Assembly (NCBI RefSeq): GCF_900312745.1
Contig: NZ_OMPD01000014.1
Span: 1,674,001 to 1,738,000, forward strand
Source: Aquimarina sp. AU58
GTDB lineage: Bacteria > Bacteroidota > Bacteroidia > Flavobacteriales > Flavobacteriaceae
Length of the DNA stretch: 64,000 bases
Direction of reading: 5' to 3'
The notes beneath the pieces are model-generated. The model was given only the letters and a program-made list of their open reading frames with translations, ran no database searches and was not told where the DNA came from. A program made the position numbers and the translations under genes. Below, piece by piece: positions 26,369 through 34,845 of the stretch; the first letter of the stretch is position 1; every line of letters begins with the position of its first letter.

Positions 26369-26577
26369 GTAACAAGTTTGTTAATTGTATTGTATTCAGA
26401 AAAAAGGGTTGGGTCAATTTCTCCTATATTCAGTTTTGATTCTAAATCAAAAGCCAAGGTTAAAATAGATAGAGAATCCATATTGAAGTTAACAAATTCT
26501 AGGTCACAAGATATTTCGTTGATAGGTAATTCAGTCTCTTCAGCGATTTTTTCCTGAAGCCATAATTTTATATTCAT
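26347..26577 (-). CDS. Acyl carrier protein
   Basis: A 76-residue carrier domain: a four-helix outline with the phosphopantetheine attachment Ser35 in NMDSLSILTL, an acidic helix II/III (FDLESKLNIGEIDPTLF) and the final TINKLVTWVE. It is not the housekeeping fatty-acid ACP, because it lies alone with P450, MBOAT and SGNH genes, and its DSL is preceded by FNM and not LGA/G. It heads the operon and overlaps the P450 gene by 22 bp. It should carry the acyl group for oxidation and then transfer. The enzyme that loads it is not encoded in this window, nor is a phosphopantetheinyl transferase. Confidence 0.92.
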   Translation of the reverse strand: MNIKLWLQEKIAEETELPINEISCDLEFVNFNMDSLSILTLAFDLESKLNIGEIDPTLFSEYNTINKLVTWVENQK

Positions 26578-27209
26578 ATTGTAGTTTGATGTTTTTTGGT
26601 CGGCAAATATAGATTAAGAAATTCTAGATATTAAAATAACCAAATATAATTTGTCTTGTAGAAAAAAACTGTAATTATATTCTAAAATATAATAGTAAAT
26701 ACAATAGCTTTAAGAGTAGTCTTTTTTTAGAGTCGCATATTAAATAGCTTTTTAAATGTATTTAAAAAAAACGTTTATGTGGTACATTTTGCCTCCTGTC
26801 ATCTCGAGCATTTCAACTTTGCTTAATACAGGCTCTATCGAGACGTTATTACATCAAAATACTATCATTGATGTATTGTTTAATGTGTTAATCATAAGTA
26901 AAATTTGATATAAAATGCGTAGTAGTCTCAAGTGAAATTTGAAAAAACGTGTGTTTTATTCGGAAATTAACACAAAAATAACGTTTGTCAGAATCTTCTT
27001 CGGAATATGATAAAATTTGAAATAGAAGCATAATTGTGAAATATAATATTTTATATGTTTGGCTGTGTTGTTTACGATTATTTAACATTTTAATGATGTA
27101 AATAACATGTTGTAATCGAATTGATTAAATAATTACATTTTTAACACTATGATTTAATTGACTATTTGCTAAGACATTTATTTCGATTAAATTAAAAACT
27201 CAGCTTATC
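26578..27209. other. Gene-free A+T-rich divergent region with degenerate inverted repeat
   Basis: This 632-bp stretch lies between the carrier-protein operon and the metallopeptidase lipoprotein. It has no credible gene; a 66-codon frame at 26888-27088 on the minus strand lacks protein-like composition. Around 26795-26843 CCTGT/ACAGG and TCTCGA/TCGAGA form a nested, imperfect inverted repeat. It resembles the short TCATCTCGAGC-type intergenic repeats of flavobacteria. The rest must hold the promoters of both flanking units. Confidence 0.5.
26604..26611 (-). promoter_or_regulatory. Possible -7 box of the carrier/P450/MBOAT operon
   Basis: TATATTTG on the minus strand matches the TAnnTTTG consensus and lies 26 bp before the carrier-protein ATG. 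A second identical TATATTTG is at 26641-26648. Neither has a TTG at the usual -33 spacing. Confidence 0.35.
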
Positions 27210-28124
27210 ATGAAAACTATTTTAAAATCAATAATTTTTTGCGCCATCATGGGCTTAACTTTTATCTCTTGCGAAGAGAAAGAAGATCAAACTACTACTA
27301 ATGAAGATCAAAATATAATTGCTTTTGAACTTGAAGATGAAAATCTTATCGGAGCCGCTGCTGTAACACCATTTAATACAGGGTATTATGGGGCATACAA
27401 TACTTACAAAATGCCACAAGGGCAAGAATTTATCGAATGGTCGGTAACAAATCTAAAATGGTTTTTTGGTGTAAATCCAACCGTTTATAATTGGCGAGGA
27501 GCAAACACTAACAATATGTATGCATATTCTAATCCAATGCGAGTATTTATAGGAGAAACCTGGTGGAACAGTATGCTTAATAACTACGATGCTTATACTG
27601 CAAAATCAATAATTGCACATGAGTTTGGTCATATTTTGCAATTCAGTAATAATTGGTACTGGGCAAGCGGTAAGAATAAAGAAATAGGAGCAGATTTTTT
27701 TGCAGGATACTGGCTAGCTAGTGATGTAGGGCAGGCAATTACCTGGTCGCAAGCTTCTAATGCATTTACAAATTTTTATAATATAGGTAGCCCTGCAGGC
27801 GGTTCTCATGGATCAAAAACAGAAAGACAAGCTGCCGCGAAATTAGGATTCTATACAGGATATTATGCTAATTCTAAAGGATTTTTAGGATGGGATAAAG
27901 TGTATAATCTTTTATCAAGATATTGGTATCTTATAGGGCAAGGAAATTATTATTATGATATTAGCGGGTACAAGACTCAACATCCAGAATTATATGAGGG
28001 ATTATCAAAACAAGAAGAAGATTTTATGAATCATCTAATGTCTCATTTTAATGAAATCCAAAAGATTGCTAAAGGAGAGGGAACTAGCAAAGAATATAAA
28101 AAGTTCGTAGAAACAACTAAATAA
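27210..28124 (+). CDS. Lipoprotein zinc metallopeptidase, YpfJ-like HExxH
   Basis: A 304-residue lipoprotein with lipobox FISC (Cys21) and an acidic, Gln/Asn-rich spacer. The core has IIAHEFGHILQ with zinc ligands His137 and His141 and catalytic Glu138, then EIGADFFAGYW, which supplies the third ligand Glu158. HExxHxxQ followed by E-x-x-A-D-F-F-A-G-x-W is the pattern of the YpfJ/neutral zinc metallopeptidase family. The N-terminal and C-terminal parts rich in Tyr, Trp and Asn are not typical of that family, so substrate and fold outside the active site are uncertain. It is expected at the outer membrane or in the periplasm, and is a single-gene unit followed by two hairpins. Confidence 0.85.
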   Translation: MKTILKSIIFCAIMGLTFISCEEKEDQTTTNEDQNIIAFELEDENLIGAAAVTPFNTGYYGAYNTYKMPQGQEFIEWSVTNLKWFFGVNPTVYNWRGANTNNMYAYSNPMRVFIGETWWNSMLNNYDAYTAKSIIAHEFGHILQFSNNWYWASGKNKEIGADFFAGYWLASDVGQAITWSQASNAFTNFYNIGSPAGGSHGSKTERQAAAKLGFYTGYYANSKGFLGWDKVYNLLSRYWYLIGQGNYYYDISGYKTQHPELYEGLSKQEEDFMNHLMSHFNEIQKIAKGEGTSKEYKKFVETTK

Positions 28125-28131
28125 TATTGAT

Positions 28132-28170
28132 AAACCTTACATGTCGTCTTAGAGGCCTGTGAGGTTTTAT
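28132..28170 (+). terminator. Likely terminator after metallopeptidase gene
   Basis: AAACCTTACA (28132-28141) pairs with TGTGAGGTTT (28158-28167), with one G-T wobble, and is followed by TTATAT. It begins 8 bp after the stop codon. Confidence 0.6.
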
Positions 28171-28200
28171 ATGAAATTACTAAAAGTTACTTCTGATTAA

Positions 28201-28227
28201 AATCCTTGCATTACATATGCAAGGATT
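28201..28227. terminator. Strong hairpin, probably bidirectional terminator
   Basis: A perfect 11-bp inverted repeat, AATCCTTGCAT (28201-28211) and ATGCAAGGATT (28217-28227), around TACAT. It is flanked by T-rich sequence on the plus strand (ATTCATTTTAT). It lies between convergent genes. Confidence 0.55.
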
Positions 28228-28340
28228 ATTCATTTTATACCATGTAAAAACGTAATTATCCTTATCATGTATAGAATCCCTTACGTTTTACGAATCTATC
28301 TGACACTATAAATACAAAACAGGATATAGGATATCGCGTA

Positions 28341-28970
28341 TTATTGATTAAAAATAGATTGATGCTCCAGGTAGGTTAGGGCATTGGTACCTTCGTTAAA
28401 TATCAAATCCAAAATAGAAAGGTTAGGAATAAAACCATGTTTATCTTCAAAAACCTGAATGTATGGCTGAAGAGCGTCTGATTTTTCTTTTTTTGCATTC
28501 ACCAGACCTCGCAAATCAGTAGTTTCTTTGGGGGTTTTATCATATGTTGTGGTTTTAGAAAAAGAAATATCTAATTGGAGGCAATCTAATACAACCTGTA
28601 TACACTCATAATTAAAATCCAGAAGAAATTCTCTGGGTTTTTCAAATAAATGAACAAATTCATCTTCATAATACTCGAAAAACGGTGAAGTTCTGTAAGC
28701 GGTTTCAAGAGATTTCCAATGTAGTGTTTGCCACTGAAAATCGTTCTCTATGCGAACATCTCTATATAATTTCCTTTCTTGCTTTTGACTATGTTTAATA
28801 GGAATAGATAATAAAAGCTTACCATTTGCTCCATAGACATAAGTACGATTACGATAGGTTTGTTTTTGATAATTATCTTCATTTTCAAAAACAACAGTAT
28901 CAGATTGGGCTATAGCTACATATTGTAATATAGATCCAAAATACGTAGGATGGAGTAGAGATGCTTTCAA
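28341..28970 (-). CDS. WbqC-family protein
   Basis: A 209-residue protein of the WbqC family, beginning KASLLHPTYFGSILQYVAIAQSDTVVFE and containing the basic KQTYRNRTYVYGANGKLLLSIPI and HSQKQERKLYRDV segments typical of it. The family is found in O-antigen loci but also, as here, as a fixed neighbour of lepB and dapB in flavobacteria. A glycan-related role has been suggested from the former context, and no reaction is known to me. It is 17 bp downstream of lepB in the same operon. Confidence 0.88.
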   Translation of the reverse strand: MKASLLHPTYFGSILQYVAIAQSDTVVFENEDNYQKQTYRNRTYVYGANGKLLLSIPIKHSQKQERKLYRDVRIENDFQWQTLHWKSLETAYRTSPFFEYYEDEFVHLFEKPREFLLDFNYECIQVVLDCLQLDISFSKTTTYDKTPKETTDLRGLVNAKKEKSDALQPYIQVFEDKHGFIPNLSILDLIFNEGTNALTYLEHQSIFNQ

Positions 28971-28987
28971 TTTTATACTACTGAGTG

Positions 28988-30553
28988 TTAAGCTCCTTTT
29001 TTCCTCTTGCGGTATTGGTTATAGATAATCCAGCCAGCTAAAACAATAAGGAAATATTTAAAATAGGACACTGGTTTTCCACTTCCTCCAACAGTAGTGA
29101 ACATACGTTCCCATCGTATTTTATTAAAAAGTCCTTTAGCATTAGAATCCCAGCTAAACCATACAAAAACAGGCTTTCCTACAACATGATTGGCAGGAAC
29201 ATAGCCCCATACACGGCTATCCTCACTATTATGACGATTGTCTCCCATCATCCAGTAATAATCTTGTTTAAAAGTATAGCTATCTATAGGTTGTCCATTA
29301 AGGAGTACTTGCGTACCATTTACAGATAGTTTATTGTCAATTCCCATTTCAGAACCTTCATAGACTTCTATAATTCTTCTGTAAAGAGAAAAACTTTTGA
29401 GATCCATTTTCACAGTTTTACCAGCTTCAGGAATATAAATTGCGCCAAAATTATCCGAATTCCAGTTCACCTTACCATTATTAGGAAAGATTTTAGGATC
29501 TTTTATAGTAGACACATTTCGCTGTATACTTGCTACGTTTTGATGATTTTTAAATCGAGAAGCAGCTTCCTCGGTCATTCCTGCAGCACTAAATTGTGAA
29601 TTGTTATATCCAAACTCGTTCTGCTTTATTTTATAGCGGTTGTATAAATTTTGAAGGTTGAAACTACTACCTTTTGTAGTTCCAGAATATGAAAACTGTA
29701 ATTGTGCTCGTTCTGGTAATTTAGTTTGTTTTCCGTTAATATGAACAAAACCATCTACTACAGCCAAAGAATCTCCGGGAATACCTACACAACGTTTTAC
29801 ATAATTAGATTTTTTATCTATAGGCTTATAATGATATTTTCCATCGCTATATTGCTGAAAAGCATTTACAGTATCTATTGGCCAGCTAAACACTACAATA
29901 TCATTACGTTTGATTTTTTGAAAACCAGGTAGTCTAAAATATGGGTATTGCGGTTTGTTAGTATATGATTTGGTTCGTACCAAAGGGATTGTATCATGAA
30001 CCATAGGAAAAGATACTGCTGTCATAGGAGTACGAGCGCCATAATGAAACTTACTTACAAATAAGAAATCTCCTACCAATAATGTTCTTTCTAAAGAACC
30101 AGTAGGAATGGTATAGGGTTGCATAAAATAAGTATGTACTATAGTTGCGGCAACAATAGCAAATAGAATCGAACTAACCCATTCTCCTGTAGCAGTTCTT
30201 GGTTTTAGATCCCGATCTTCAATATAGGTTACATCGAGCATGTAGTTTACATAAAAGATATAAAATCCAAGAGTAACGATAACCAGGATAGTATCTGTTG
30301 TAGAGTTTTTACCAAAACTTCGTATCGTTTCTACCCAAATAACAGGTAGCATAATAACATTAATTACAGGGATAAATAATAGTATCACCCACCACCATGG
30401 GCGATTTATAATTTTCATTAAAATTACAGCATTATATACGGGGATGAGAGCTTCCCATGCTTTTCTACCCGCTTTAACATATAATTTCCAGGTTCCCAGA
30501 AAATGAATAACCTGTAGTATCAGAAAAAAAATAAACCACTCTGTAAGTATCAT
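28988..30553 (-). CDS. lepB: Signal peptidase I
   Basis: This 521-residue membrane protease cuts signal peptides from exported proteins. About the first 120 residues form a separate membrane domain (WKLYVKAGRKAWEALIPVYN, three helices), as is usual in Bacteroidota. The catalytic domain starts with TIPTGSLERTL, where Ser153 is the nucleophile and Leu takes the place of the usual Met. The general base is Lys253 in NYVKRCVGIPGDSL, and the final box is YWMMGDNRHNSEDSRVWGYVP. A long insertion at about 275-385 explains the size. It is followed by wbqC and preceded by dapB in a conserved order. Confidence 0.96.
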   Translation of the reverse strand: MILTEWFIFFLILQVIHFLGTWKLYVKAGRKAWEALIPVYNAVILMKIINRPWWWVILLFIPVINVIMLPVIWVETIRSFGKNSTTDTILVIVTLGFYIFYVNYMLDVTYIEDRDLKPRTATGEWVSSILFAIVAATIVHTYFMQPYTIPTGSLERTLLVGDFLFVSKFHYGARTPMTAVSFPMVHDTIPLVRTKSYTNKPQYPYFRLPGFQKIKRNDIVVFSWPIDTVNAFQQYSDGKYHYKPIDKKSNYVKRCVGIPGDSLAVVDGFVHINGKQTKLPERAQLQFSYSGTTKGSSFNLQNLYNRYKIKQNEFGYNNSQFSAAGMTEEAASRFKNHQNVASIQRNVSTIKDPKIFPNNGKVNWNSDNFGAIYIPEAGKTVKMDLKSFSLYRRIIEVYEGSEMGIDNKLSVNGTQVLLNGQPIDSYTFKQDYYWMMGDNRHNSEDSRVWGYVPANHVVGKPVFVWFSWDSNAKGLFNKIRWERMFTTVGGSGKPVSYFKYFLIVLAGWIIYNQYRKRKKGA

Positions 30554-30607
30554 CTTTAAATATATTTTTAATATAAGTACCTTTTCTTAGTAAAGCGTTA
30601 CACTTTT

Positions 30608-31306
30608 TTATAAGCCTAACACATCTTTCATACCATAAACTCCGGTTTTGTCTTTTAACCATTCGGCTGCTACAACTGCACCCAACGCAAAACCATTACG
30701 ATTATGTGCTGTATGTTTAATTTCTATATCATCAACAAGAGAAGAGTATGTTATAGTATGGGTACCAGGAACCTTATCAATTCTTTTTGCAACAATTGGG
30801 ATGGTGTTTTCATCACCTTGATCCAGTTGCCATGCTTTTTTATCAGTATTTTGAATAACTCCTTCAGCGAGTGTTATCGCAGTACCACTTGGAGCGTCCA
30901 GTTTTTCGGTATGATGAATCTCTTCCATAGCTATAGTATATCCTTCTAAAGGATTCATCATCTTGGCAAGTTTTTTATTAAGCTCAAAAAATAAATTTAC
31001 GCCCAAACTATAATTCGAAGCATAAATAAAACTTCCCTTTTTTTCGTTACATAACTTAAGAATATTATCATAATGATCTAACCACCCTGTTGTTCCGGAG
31101 ACTACAGGAACATTTGCATTAAAACAATTGGTAATATTATTTACTGCTGCGCCAGGAATACTAAAATCTATAGCAACATCTGCTTCAGAAAGATCATATG
31201 TGGTATCATCTTTATCTACTTTAAGTACTATGGTATGGCCTCTTTCTATTGCAATCTTTTCTATGGTTTTACCCATTTTCCCATATCCTAGTAGTGCGAT
31301 TTTCAT
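30608..31306 (-). CDS. dapB: 4-hydroxy-tetrahydrodipicolinate reductase
   Basis: This 232-residue enzyme of lysine and diaminopimelate synthesis reduces hydroxy-tetrahydrodipicolinate with NAD(P)H. The Rossmann motif LLGYGKMGKTIE is at the start. SGTTGWL and ASNYSLGVNLFFEL are the substrate-side motifs, and EIHHTEKLDAPSGTA carries the catalytic His and Lys. It is slightly shorter than the E. coli enzyme, which is normal for Bacteroidota. It lies between the DUF5683 gene and lepB, 54 bp from the latter. Confidence 0.97.
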   Translation of the reverse strand: MKIALLGYGKMGKTIEKIAIERGHTIVLKVDKDDTTYDLSEADVAIDFSIPGAAVNNITNCFNANVPVVSGTTGWLDHYDNILKLCNEKKGSFIYASNYSLGVNLFFELNKKLAKMMNPLEGYTIAMEEIHHTEKLDAPSGTAITLAEGVIQNTDKKAWQLDQGDENTIPIVAKRIDKVPGTHTITYSSLVDDIEIKHTAHNRNGFALGAVVAAEWLKDKTGVYGMKDVLGL

Positions 31307-31352
31307 GTTTTGGTTGATATTAATTCACTAAGCTCTTAAGGATTAGTACTTC

Positions 31353-31937
31353 TTAAAAACTATAGTTGAGTGATACACCATAATTTGGTCTGGTATCAAA
31401 CTCGTTAAAATTTATTTTAGGTTTAAACGAGAGATCTTCGGTTACATTATATTGTAGTAAGTGAGCCGTAACATTTGCATCTACAATATTTAGAAGATAA
31501 ACTCCTACCGTTATTAATAGTGATAGCTCTTTATCCCGACGAAAGCGTTCTTGTAATGATATTAATTGATCATTTGTGATATTTGGAAACTCATCATCTG
31601 TAAAACCTGCCAATCTACGTTTGTATATATCTCGAAAACGATTATACTTATTGTTATTATCTATATAAAAATAAATACCTGTCCCTAAGGCTGCATATAC
31701 GATAGGGATTTTCCAATATTTTTTGGTGTATGCCTGCCCCAATCCTGGTAGAACTGCAGAATAAAATGCCGCCCTGGCTGGAGCCAGAGGCTCATAAGGA
31801 CGTACTTTCCTTTCCTTTTTTTTCTTTTTTACAGGAACTTCTTCTGTAATAACTTTTAATTCTTCATTTTCTTGAGAAAGAATATTTTGAATAGAAAGTA
31901 GTACAAAAAAAATAATATAAAAGAATTTAACCTTCAC
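31353..31937 (-). CDS. DUF5683-domain membrane protein
   Basis: A 194-residue protein with signal peptide (MKVKFFYIIFFVLLSIQNILS), a Lys/Arg-rich stretch (VKKKKKERKVR) and the family block RAAFYSAVLPGLGQAYTKKYWKIPIVYAALGTGIYFY, followed by two further hydrophobic segments. The LPGLGQ-Y-K-YWK-P motif is shared with TM2/DUF5683 proteins. The function is unknown. It overlaps parB by 11 bp and comes before dapB, an order kept across flavobacteria. Confidence 0.88.
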   Translation of the reverse strand: MKVKFFYIIFFVLLSIQNILSQENEELKVITEEVPVKKKKKERKVRPYEPLAPARAAFYSAVLPGLGQAYTKKYWKIPIVYAALGTGIYFYIDNNNKYNRFRDIYKRRLAGFTDDEFPNITNDQLISLQERFRRDKELSLLITVGVYLLNIVDANVTAHLLQYNVTEDLSFKPKINFNEFDTRPNYGVSLNYSF

Positions 31938-32841
31938 TATCTATAAGTTTCTTTAAGCGTTTAAAATCTTCTTCAGAAGAAAATGGTATAATAAGTTTTC
32001 CACTTCCTTTACCAGAAACTTTTATATCAATTTTTGCGCCAAAATAATCTGAGAATTCTTTAAGTCCTTTGGCGATGTGTTTTGGTAATTGATTATTAGT
32101 AGAAGAAGCCTTGGTATTTGGAGTATCTCCTGTTTTATCATTAAGAGATCTAACTATTTTTTCGGTATCACGAACAGATAATGATTTTCCTATAATAGTT
32201 TCATATATATCCAGTTGTTGTTGCTGATCTTCAATATTTATCAAAGCACGACCATGTCCCATAGATATAAAACCATCACGCATACCTGTTTGTACAATAG
32301 GATCTAGTTTTAGTAATCTTAGATAATTAGCAATAGTAGATCTTTTTTTTCCTACTCTGTCACTTAATTGCTCTTGCGTTAAACTAATCTCATCGATAAG
32401 ACGCTGATAGGATAAGGCAATTTCAATAGGGTCTAAATCCTGTCGTTGAATATTCTCTACCAATGCCATTGTTAATGACTCCTGGTCATTGGCAATACGA
32501 ATATATGCAGGTATTTTCTTTAATCCAGCTAATTTTGAAGCTCGAAAACGACGTTCTCCACTTACTAACTGATAATTGTCAAAATCTAATTTACGAACTG
32601 TGATTGGCTGTATAACGCCAACTTCTTTTATCGAGGTTGCAAGTTCTCGTAATGTTTCATCATTAAAACTAGTACGAGGCTGAAATGGATTTACATCTAT
32701 ACTATCCAGATCCAATTCTATAATATTACCAACTACTTTATCGGCATTTTTGTCCTCTACTGATTGTATATCATTATCAGGATCTTTTAATAGTGCCGAT
32801 AATCCTCTTCCTAATGCCTGTTTTTTGGTTGCCTTCGCCAT
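31927..32841 (-). CDS. parB: Chromosome partitioning protein ParB
   Basis: This 304-residue CTP-dependent DNA clamp binds parS and works with ParA in chromosome segregation. The N-terminal ParB box has NPFQPRTSFNDETLRELATSIKEVGVIQPI and GERRFRASKLAGL (the CTP and parS-related motifs). It is followed by the helix-turn-helix LTQEQLSDRVGKKRSTIANYLRLLKL and a C-terminal dimerisation domain. It is 6 bp after parA. I did not find a clear parS-like palindrome in the nearby gaps. Confidence 0.97.
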   Translation of the reverse strand: MAKATKKQALGRGLSALLKDPDNDIQSVEDKNADKVVGNIIELDLDSIDVNPFQPRTSFNDETLRELATSIKEVGVIQPITVRKLDFDNYQLVSGERRFRASKLAGLKKIPAYIRIANDQESLTMALVENIQRQDLDPIEIALSYQRLIDEISLTQEQLSDRVGKKRSTIANYLRLLKLDPIVQTGMRDGFISMGHGRALINIEDQQQQLDIYETIIGKSLSVRDTEKIVRSLNDKTGDTPNTKASSTNNQLPKHIAKGLKEFSDYFGAKIDIKVSGKGSGKLIIPFSSEEDFKRLKKLIDSEG

Positions 32842-32847
32842 GAATCC

Positions 32848-33612
32848 TTAACTATTTTTCTTAATAATTTCGTGTGCCAAACTTAAGTAATTACTGGCAC
32901 CTTTACTAGAAGCATCATAATTAATTATGCTTTCACCGTAACTTGGCGCCTCACTTAAACGGATATTTCTCTGAATGATAGTTTTAAACACCATTTCATT
33001 AAAGTGTTTTTGAACTTCTTCTACCACTTGATTAGATAATCTTAATCTAGAATCATACATCGTTAACAATAACCCTTCGATATCCAAATTTTTATTATGG
33101 ATTTTTTGTACGCTTTTTACTGTATTTAAAAGTTTTCCGAGCCCTTCTAATGCAAAATACTCACATTGAATAGGAATCATTACCGAATCAGCAGCAGTTA
33201 ACGCATTTAGAGTTAACAAGCCGAGAGAAGGTGCACAATCAATAAGGATATAGTCATATTTTGACTTTAACCCTTCAATTGCTTTTTTCATCATATACTC
33301 ACGTTGATCTTTATCAACAAGCTCTATTTCTATTGCAACCAAGTCGATATGTGCTGGGATAATATGCACATTAGGAGAATTGGTTTCTAAAATAGCATCT
33401 TCAGGATTTATAGTATGCTCCAGAATTTGATACGTCCCTTTTTCAATACTTTCAACATCTAGTCCTAGTCCAGAAGTCGCATTGGCCTGTGGATCTGCAT
33501 CGATCAGGAGTACTTTTTTCTCTAAAACACCTAGAGAAGCCGCTAAGTTTACAGAGGTGGTTGTTTTACCTACACCACCTTTTTGATTTGCAATTGCTAT
33601 TATTTTACCCAT
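32848..33612 (-). CDS. parA: Chromosome partitioning ATPase ParA/Soj
   Basis: A 254-residue P-loop ATPase with the deviant Walker A KGGVGKTTTS at the start, DADPQANAT, and the switch YDYILIDCAPSLGLLT. The start is taken at the ATG at 33612, which gives the standard MGKIIAIANQKGG. An upstream in-frame ATG at 33648 would add 12 residues absent from the family. ParA forms gradients on the nucleoid and moves ParB-parS complexes. It leads the parA-parB-DUF5683-dapB-lepB-wbqC block. Confidence 0.97.
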   Translation of the reverse strand: MGKIIAIANQKGGVGKTTTSVNLAASLGVLEKKVLLIDADPQANATSGLGLDVESIEKGTYQILEHTINPEDAILETNSPNVHIIPAHIDLVAIEIELVDKDQREYMMKKAIEGLKSKYDYILIDCAPSLGLLTLNALTAADSVMIPIQCEYFALEGLGKLLNTVKSVQKIHNKNLDIEGLLLTMYDSRLRLSNQVVEEVQKHFNEMVFKTIIQRNIRLSEAPSYGESIINYDASSKGASNYLSLAHEIIKKNS

Positions 33613-33692
33613 AAGGGGAGATTTGGATTTATAGCGATAAAAATACAATTTATTATATATTATAAAAATGAAAAATGTTAACAGTAGGAAAT

Positions 33693-33722
33693 AAAAAAGA
33701 CCATCCCCCTTTAAGGATGGTC
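33693..33722 (-). terminator. Rho-independent terminator after SDR gene
   Basis: GACCATCC (33699-33706) pairs with GGATGGTC (33715-33722). On the minus strand the stem is followed by six T residues. It lies 30 bp beyond the SDR stop and separates that gene from parA. Confidence 0.85.
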
Positions 33723-33752
33723 TAACGTACTTCTATTATTGTTAATAAATAC

Positions 33753-34634
33753 TTATTTATTTTTTTTTGCTCTAATCATTGCTTCTAGTTGATCCCACAT
33801 TTCTTCAGGGATTTGTTCAAGAAGATTAAATTGCCCAGCTCCTTTTAGCCATTCACCACCATCTAGTGTAACGACTTCACCATTAACATAGGCAGAAAAG
33901 TCTGATACCAGATAAGCTGCAAGATTGGCAAGTTCCTGGTGATCTCCTACACGAGCCAAAGGTACCTGTTTTGCCATATCAATTTTGTCTTTTAAATCTC
34001 CTGGTAAAAGGCGATCCCATGCTCCTTTTGTAGGAAAAGGACCCGGAGCGATCGCATTAAAACGCATCCCGTATTTTGCCCATTCTACAGCTAATGATCT
34101 GGTCATTGCTAAAACTCCTGCTTTTGCCGTAGCACTAGGTACCACATATGCAGAACCTGTCCAGGCATATGTCGTTACGATATTTAAAACAACGGTATTT
34201 TTGTACTTGTTTTCAATCCAGTGTTTTCCGAAAGCAAGTGTACAGTTTTTAGTCCCTTTTAATACAATATCAATAATGATATCAAAAGCACGATGTGATA
34301 AACGCTCTGTAGGAGAAATAAAATTCCCAGCAGCATTATTAAGTAACACATCTACCGAACCAAAAGCTTCAAGAACCTGATCTCTCATTGCCTCTACTTG
34401 ATCGTATTCTCTAACATCACATTGCACCGGTAGACAGGTACCACCTGTTTCTGATTCTAATTCTTTGGCTGTGTTTTGCAATTTTTCTAAATTACGTGAA
34501 GTAATGGCTACATTGGCTCCAAGTTCTAGGAAATATCTCGTCATAGATTTCCCTAATCCACTACCTCCGCCGGTAACAACAATATTTTTTCCTTTTAGCG
34601 CTCCATCACGAAGCATTTTATCTTTATAATTCAT
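33753..34634 (-). CDS. SDR-family oxidoreductase, 2,4-dienoyl-/trans-2-enoyl-CoA reductase-like
   Basis: A 293-residue short-chain dehydrogenase with TGGGSGLGKSMTRYF for cofactor binding and NNAAGNFISPTERLS. The active site reads SATAKAGVLAMTRSLAVEW: the Lys is kept, but the usual catalytic Tyr four residues before it is not. This is the pattern of the dienoyl-CoA reductase branch (human DECR1/2), in which another Tyr serves. The end PGPFPTKGAWDRLLPG fits this branch. A role in breaking down unsaturated fatty acids in the cytoplasm is inferred. It is monocistronic with its own terminator. Confidence 0.88.
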   Translation of the reverse strand: MNYKDKMLRDGALKGKNIVVTGGGSGLGKSMTRYFLELGANVAITSRNLEKLQNTAKELESETGGTCLPVQCDVREYDQVEAMRDQVLEAFGSVDVLLNNAAGNFISPTERLSHRAFDIIIDIVLKGTKNCTLAFGKHWIENKYKNTVVLNIVTTYAWTGSAYVVPSATAKAGVLAMTRSLAVEWAKYGMRFNAIAPGPFPTKGAWDRLLPGDLKDKIDMAKQVPLARVGDHQELANLAAYLVSDFSAYVNGEVVTLDGGEWLKGAGQFNLLEQIPEEMWDQLEAMIRAKKNK

Positions 34635-34845
34635 AATATGTATCAGTATTCTGCTAAGATAACAAGTTATAGTTATAAACTATGCATGCATAGTTTATTT
34701 TTGTTTTCTTTTTAATGTTTAGCTAAAATACTATTAATTATGATCTTAAACTATTGTTAATTGCTTGTTATAAATATTGATGTGGTATTGTTTTTGAAGT
34801 TTTTTTGACACACTATGAACACTAATTTGTTAAAACATTCAACAA

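Noticed and set aside
22747..26577. P450 as a BioI-type biotin enzyme
   Set aside because: No biotin genes are nearby, and the MBOAT and SGNH partners point to an envelope acylation and not to pimeloyl production.
26888..27088. 66-codon minus-strand frame upstream of the metallopeptidase gene
   Set aside because: Low-complexity A+T-rich sequence with no family resemblance, in a promoter region. A chance frame is more likely.
31927..33612. A parS site close to parAB
   Set aside because: I saw no clear GTTTCACGTGAAAC-like palindrome in the gaps of this region. Sites may lie inside genes or elsewhere.
33753..34634. Loss of the SDR catalytic Tyr as a sign of inactivity
   Set aside because: The dienoyl-CoA reductase branch normally lacks the Tyr of the YxxxK motif and uses another residue, so this is expected for the family.
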